64,000 nt of DNA from Ostrinia nubilalis. Taxonomy: Eukaryota > Arthropoda > Insecta > Lepidoptera > Crambidae. The DNA lies in the NCBI RefSeq assembly GCF_963855985.1, contig NC_087118.1:8799001-8863000 (forward strand), given 5' to 3'. A model generated the notes under the pieces. That model was not told the DNA's origin. It made no database searches and saw only the letters and a program-made list of their open reading frames with translations. Within the stretch, counting starts at the first letter, position 1, and each line of letters starts with the position of its first letter. Shown piece by piece: positions 62,287-64,000 of this stretch. The position numbers and the translations under genes are program-made.

Positions 62287-62949
62287 AAACTTTTCAAAAA
62301 TATCGCTTAATATCAAAACATCACTCTTTACATACAAATCCGTATATTCTCCGAGATTATTTATATTAAAACAGCGCCAAACATTTTTTTGCATGATAAT
62401 AATCCGATTGGCTTAGAGCCTCATCAGTGAGATGATTATAAAACTTTTCTATTGAGGGCAAGTTCTTTTCTTCGTAAACCTGCCAGTTTGACAAGTAACT
62501 GTACGGGTATACACCTTTTCGACTTAGCAATGTCAATTGACTTTCATTGTCACAATGTGCGCGCAAATTTATGAAATCGTTTTGCTGTAGATTTTTAGCT
62601 AATTGTTCTAAACTTGTACCCAAAAATTTAAATGAGTCAACAAAACGCACAGCAACAAAGTTAGTAGGTAGTGTTGACTTGGTAAAAGAAATATAATTTT
62701 CCTTATTTTTAGGAATAACTTTTATTTCTCCAGGAAAACTACTTAGTTCGCGAATAAACAAATGACAGTCATAACCTGATAAGTTATGAAAAAATACCGG
62801 GATAAATTTAGGAATCCTAAATTTAAGATTACAGGACGAATGAGCAGCACCGCGATATTTACCGGTAAAGTGATAATGATCCCGTACTTTGATGGTTACG
62901 CGAATTATCATAATTACAAACAATGTAATAAGCAAACGCTGCTGGCACA

Positions 62950-63131
62950 TGTTTTTGTACCTTCGCAGTGTCAGGCCTGGCTCACTCCGCGCGGTACATC
63001 CGATAATTACCTACAGCGAAGCGCCCCGCCGCGCCGGTGGGTATTATATCAGTCGAGTGTCACGCGCGCGCCCGTCAGGACGCTGGCGTGAGTTGTAGTA
63101 CCTAATTCTATGATCGAAGTATTATTTAAAA
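62950..63131 (+). promoter_or_regulatory. CpG-rich promoter-like region upstream of a THAP exon
   Basis: GC- and CpG-rich compared with its surroundings, with TATTATATCAGTCG (initiator-like TCAGT at about 63049) about 80 bp before the THAP start codon. No experimental support; position and composition only. Confidence 0.45.
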
Positions 63132-63235
63132 ATGGACATAAAGAGAAAGAAATATTGTGCGGCGTTCGGGTGTTTAAATTCGAAAAGAAATCTACCGGAT
63201 TTATCTTTTTTTTCGCTTCCCAAAGATGCTGAAAG
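63132..63235 (+). CDS. THAP-domain protein, first exon (partial)
   Basis: ATG at 63132; 34 complete codons plus two bases, reading MDIKRKKYCAAFGCLNSKR then LSFFSLPKDAER, followed by the donor GTATGT at 63236. The CAAFGC pair and the following F-x-x-P pattern are the first half of a THAP zinc finger; the matching Cys/His and AVPTIF-like end should lie in a later exon outside or near the window edge. THAP proteins bind DNA; many derive from or reside in P-type transposons. No lesion is seen. It may be a host gene or an element gene. Confidence 0.65.
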
Positions 63236-64000
63236 GTATGTTGGCTATGTAGGTAATCAATAATAAAATTCTTAGGATAGTATAGAATTCTTCTTTTTTC
63301 TGTAATAGTATGTTTAATTTATCTGTCTTATGTTAAAATAGGTATGAATGAAGACATTGTAATAAAACAAGTTTTTTTAATCCTAATTAGGTTATTTGAA
63401 ATGTTATTTTTACAAAGGTAAAATAACAGTAATCCTTACTTACCTACATACGTACCTCATTACAAATAAGTAGATTAATTATTTTTTCACTAGACGATCG
63501 ATCACAGGTCTTTGACCTTCTTGGCCGGTTCGGGCGTCGAGCTTGTGCTCATGGCCCGTGCTGCATCTCGACTGGCTACTGCCAGTCGGTGGTTTTGGCG
63601 TCGCTTTGGCGACGGACTGCCTGGGCTTCTACCTGGCACCACTGTCCCGCCCTCGGCGCGGTACCAGCCCACCGGGTGAGTCGACGTTGGTCGAGGCCCA
63701 GTGAACGACCAGCGAGCGGGCGGTTCCTGGACCCTGGCATCCAGGAACCGCTCGCTAGCTTTCAGGCAGTCACATAATGTTCTGTTGTTGGTTTTGGTTT
63801 TTTCATTAGTGCGGGCGTTGGGCCGACACTATTTTGAAGCGGGGCTTCGGAGCTGTGACAGCTGGTGCTGTGACTGCTGGTGCTGTGGCGGCTGGTGCGG
63901 AGACGGGTCTCGCAGGCGCCGCAGGCTGGGTGGTGTCGGCGTCCTCTGCTCCTGGCAGCAGGAGGTCCCGGGGGAGGGGGCGGTTGCCCGGGGGGCGGGC
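63236..64000. other. Intron-like AT-rich stretch, then a GC-rich unknown segment
   Basis: 63236-63480 is AT-rich and could be the first intron of the THAP gene. From about 63490 the base composition changes sharply to GC-rich, with Ala/Pro/Arg-rich open frames on the minus strand and short repeats (GCTGGTGCTGTGAC units near 63857-63895). CCAGGAACCGCTCGC at 63742 is an inverted copy of GCGAGCGG...TTCCTGG at 63713. It may be part of a GC-rich LINE ORF1, but I cannot name it. Confidence 0.35.

Larger units (their letters stand above)
61065..62945 (-). pseudogene. Polinton DNA polymerase B (protein-primed), relic split by a solo LTR
   Basis: Minus strand. The right part (62945-62366) has IKVRDHYHFTGKYRGAAH, the ExoII-like FHNLSGYDCHLFIREL, VRFVDSFKFL and SLEQLAKNL. 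A shift in an A run near 62385 leads to [17 protein letters not shown] (ExoIII-like). A solo LTR (61504-62286) then intervenes, followed by FRKTCKINYDLDPAFYLTAPS, and after a shift near 61235 the polymerase motif A region DCNNLYD. Homology ends at about 61065 (EYPENLH), so palm motifs B and C are missing. It is the replicative polymerase of a Polinton and could be the right-hand gene of the element at 37.6-48 kb. Confidence 0.88.

Noticed and set aside
62005..62310. Two overlapping frames of about 100 codons on both strands
   Set aside because: They lie in the GC-richer R/U5 part of the solo LTR and are explained by composition.

Overview
The window is eukaryotic, AT-rich and almost entirely made of transposable elements nested inside one another. 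The organism is very probably a moth or butterfly. Several Helitrons end in the familiar lepidopteran termini (CCCGCG-rich 3' hairpin, CTAG end, A|T target). There are lepidopteran RTE, Jockey-type and CR1-type LINEs, and fragments of the lepidopteran repeat beginning CCGGCCAAGTGCGAG. No complete host gene is present. The only candidates for host-type sequence are a first exon with a THAP zinc finger (63132-63235) and gene fragments carried inside a Helitron (22.9-25.0 kb). The density of nested, often still recognisable insertions suggests heterochromatin, a W chromosome or a piRNA-cluster-like region; this is inference.

Layout. (1) 1-6174: a hAT element with a BED-finger transposase on the minus strand that runs off the left edge. 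It is interrupted by an intact Copia retrotransposon (529-5037; identical LTRs, AAGAG duplication, one open gag-pol frame). (2) 6175-12209: LINE A with ORF1, a split ORF2 and a poly(A) tail; its endonuclease is broken by an insertion that itself holds a twin-primed RTE scrap. (3) 14949-16915: degenerate Jockey-type LINE B. (4) 17032-19340: a Gypsy-type gag relic split by a piggyBac-like TTAA element. (5) 19953-27468: a Helitron cluster with a 1,047-bp palindromic element, and a 5.7-kb Helitron carrying SWIM/YqaJ-type and THAP gene fragments. (6) 27790-35300: LINE C and the CR1-type LINE D, whose two ORFs are each cut cleanly by a Helitron. (7) 35377-36965: a 5'-truncated RTE with a 14-bp duplication.

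(8) 37641-48066: a Polinton/Maverick gene block on the plus strand, in the order packaging ATPase, DUF8207-type protein, small MNID protein, retroviral-type integrase with chromodomain, PLA2-like capsid protein, pX-like peptide, adenovirus-type protease, penton-like minor capsid protein, double-jelly-roll major capsid protein and a small conserved gene. Together these would excise, replicate, package and integrate a virus-like element, but this copy is dead: two palindromic elements, a Helitron tail, a solo LTR and several frameshifts disrupt it. A protein-primed DNA polymerase B relic on the minus strand (61065-62945, split by a second solo LTR) may be the other end of the same element or another copy. 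(9) 48419-50034: two further non-autonomous elements. (10) 50167-59030: LINE E, whose ORF1 is split by a palindromic element and whose ORF2 is split by a 3-kb DNA transposon of uncertain superfamily. (11) 59033-60178: LINE F, minus strand. (12) 62950-64000: a CpG-rich promoter-like stretch, the THAP first exon, and a GC-rich end of unknown nature.

The most striking signals are a set of long TA-flanked palindromes whose two arms share copy-specific variants; the layered, base-exact insertions from which interrupted reading frames can be read straight through; and the Helitron carrying intron-containing gene fragments.
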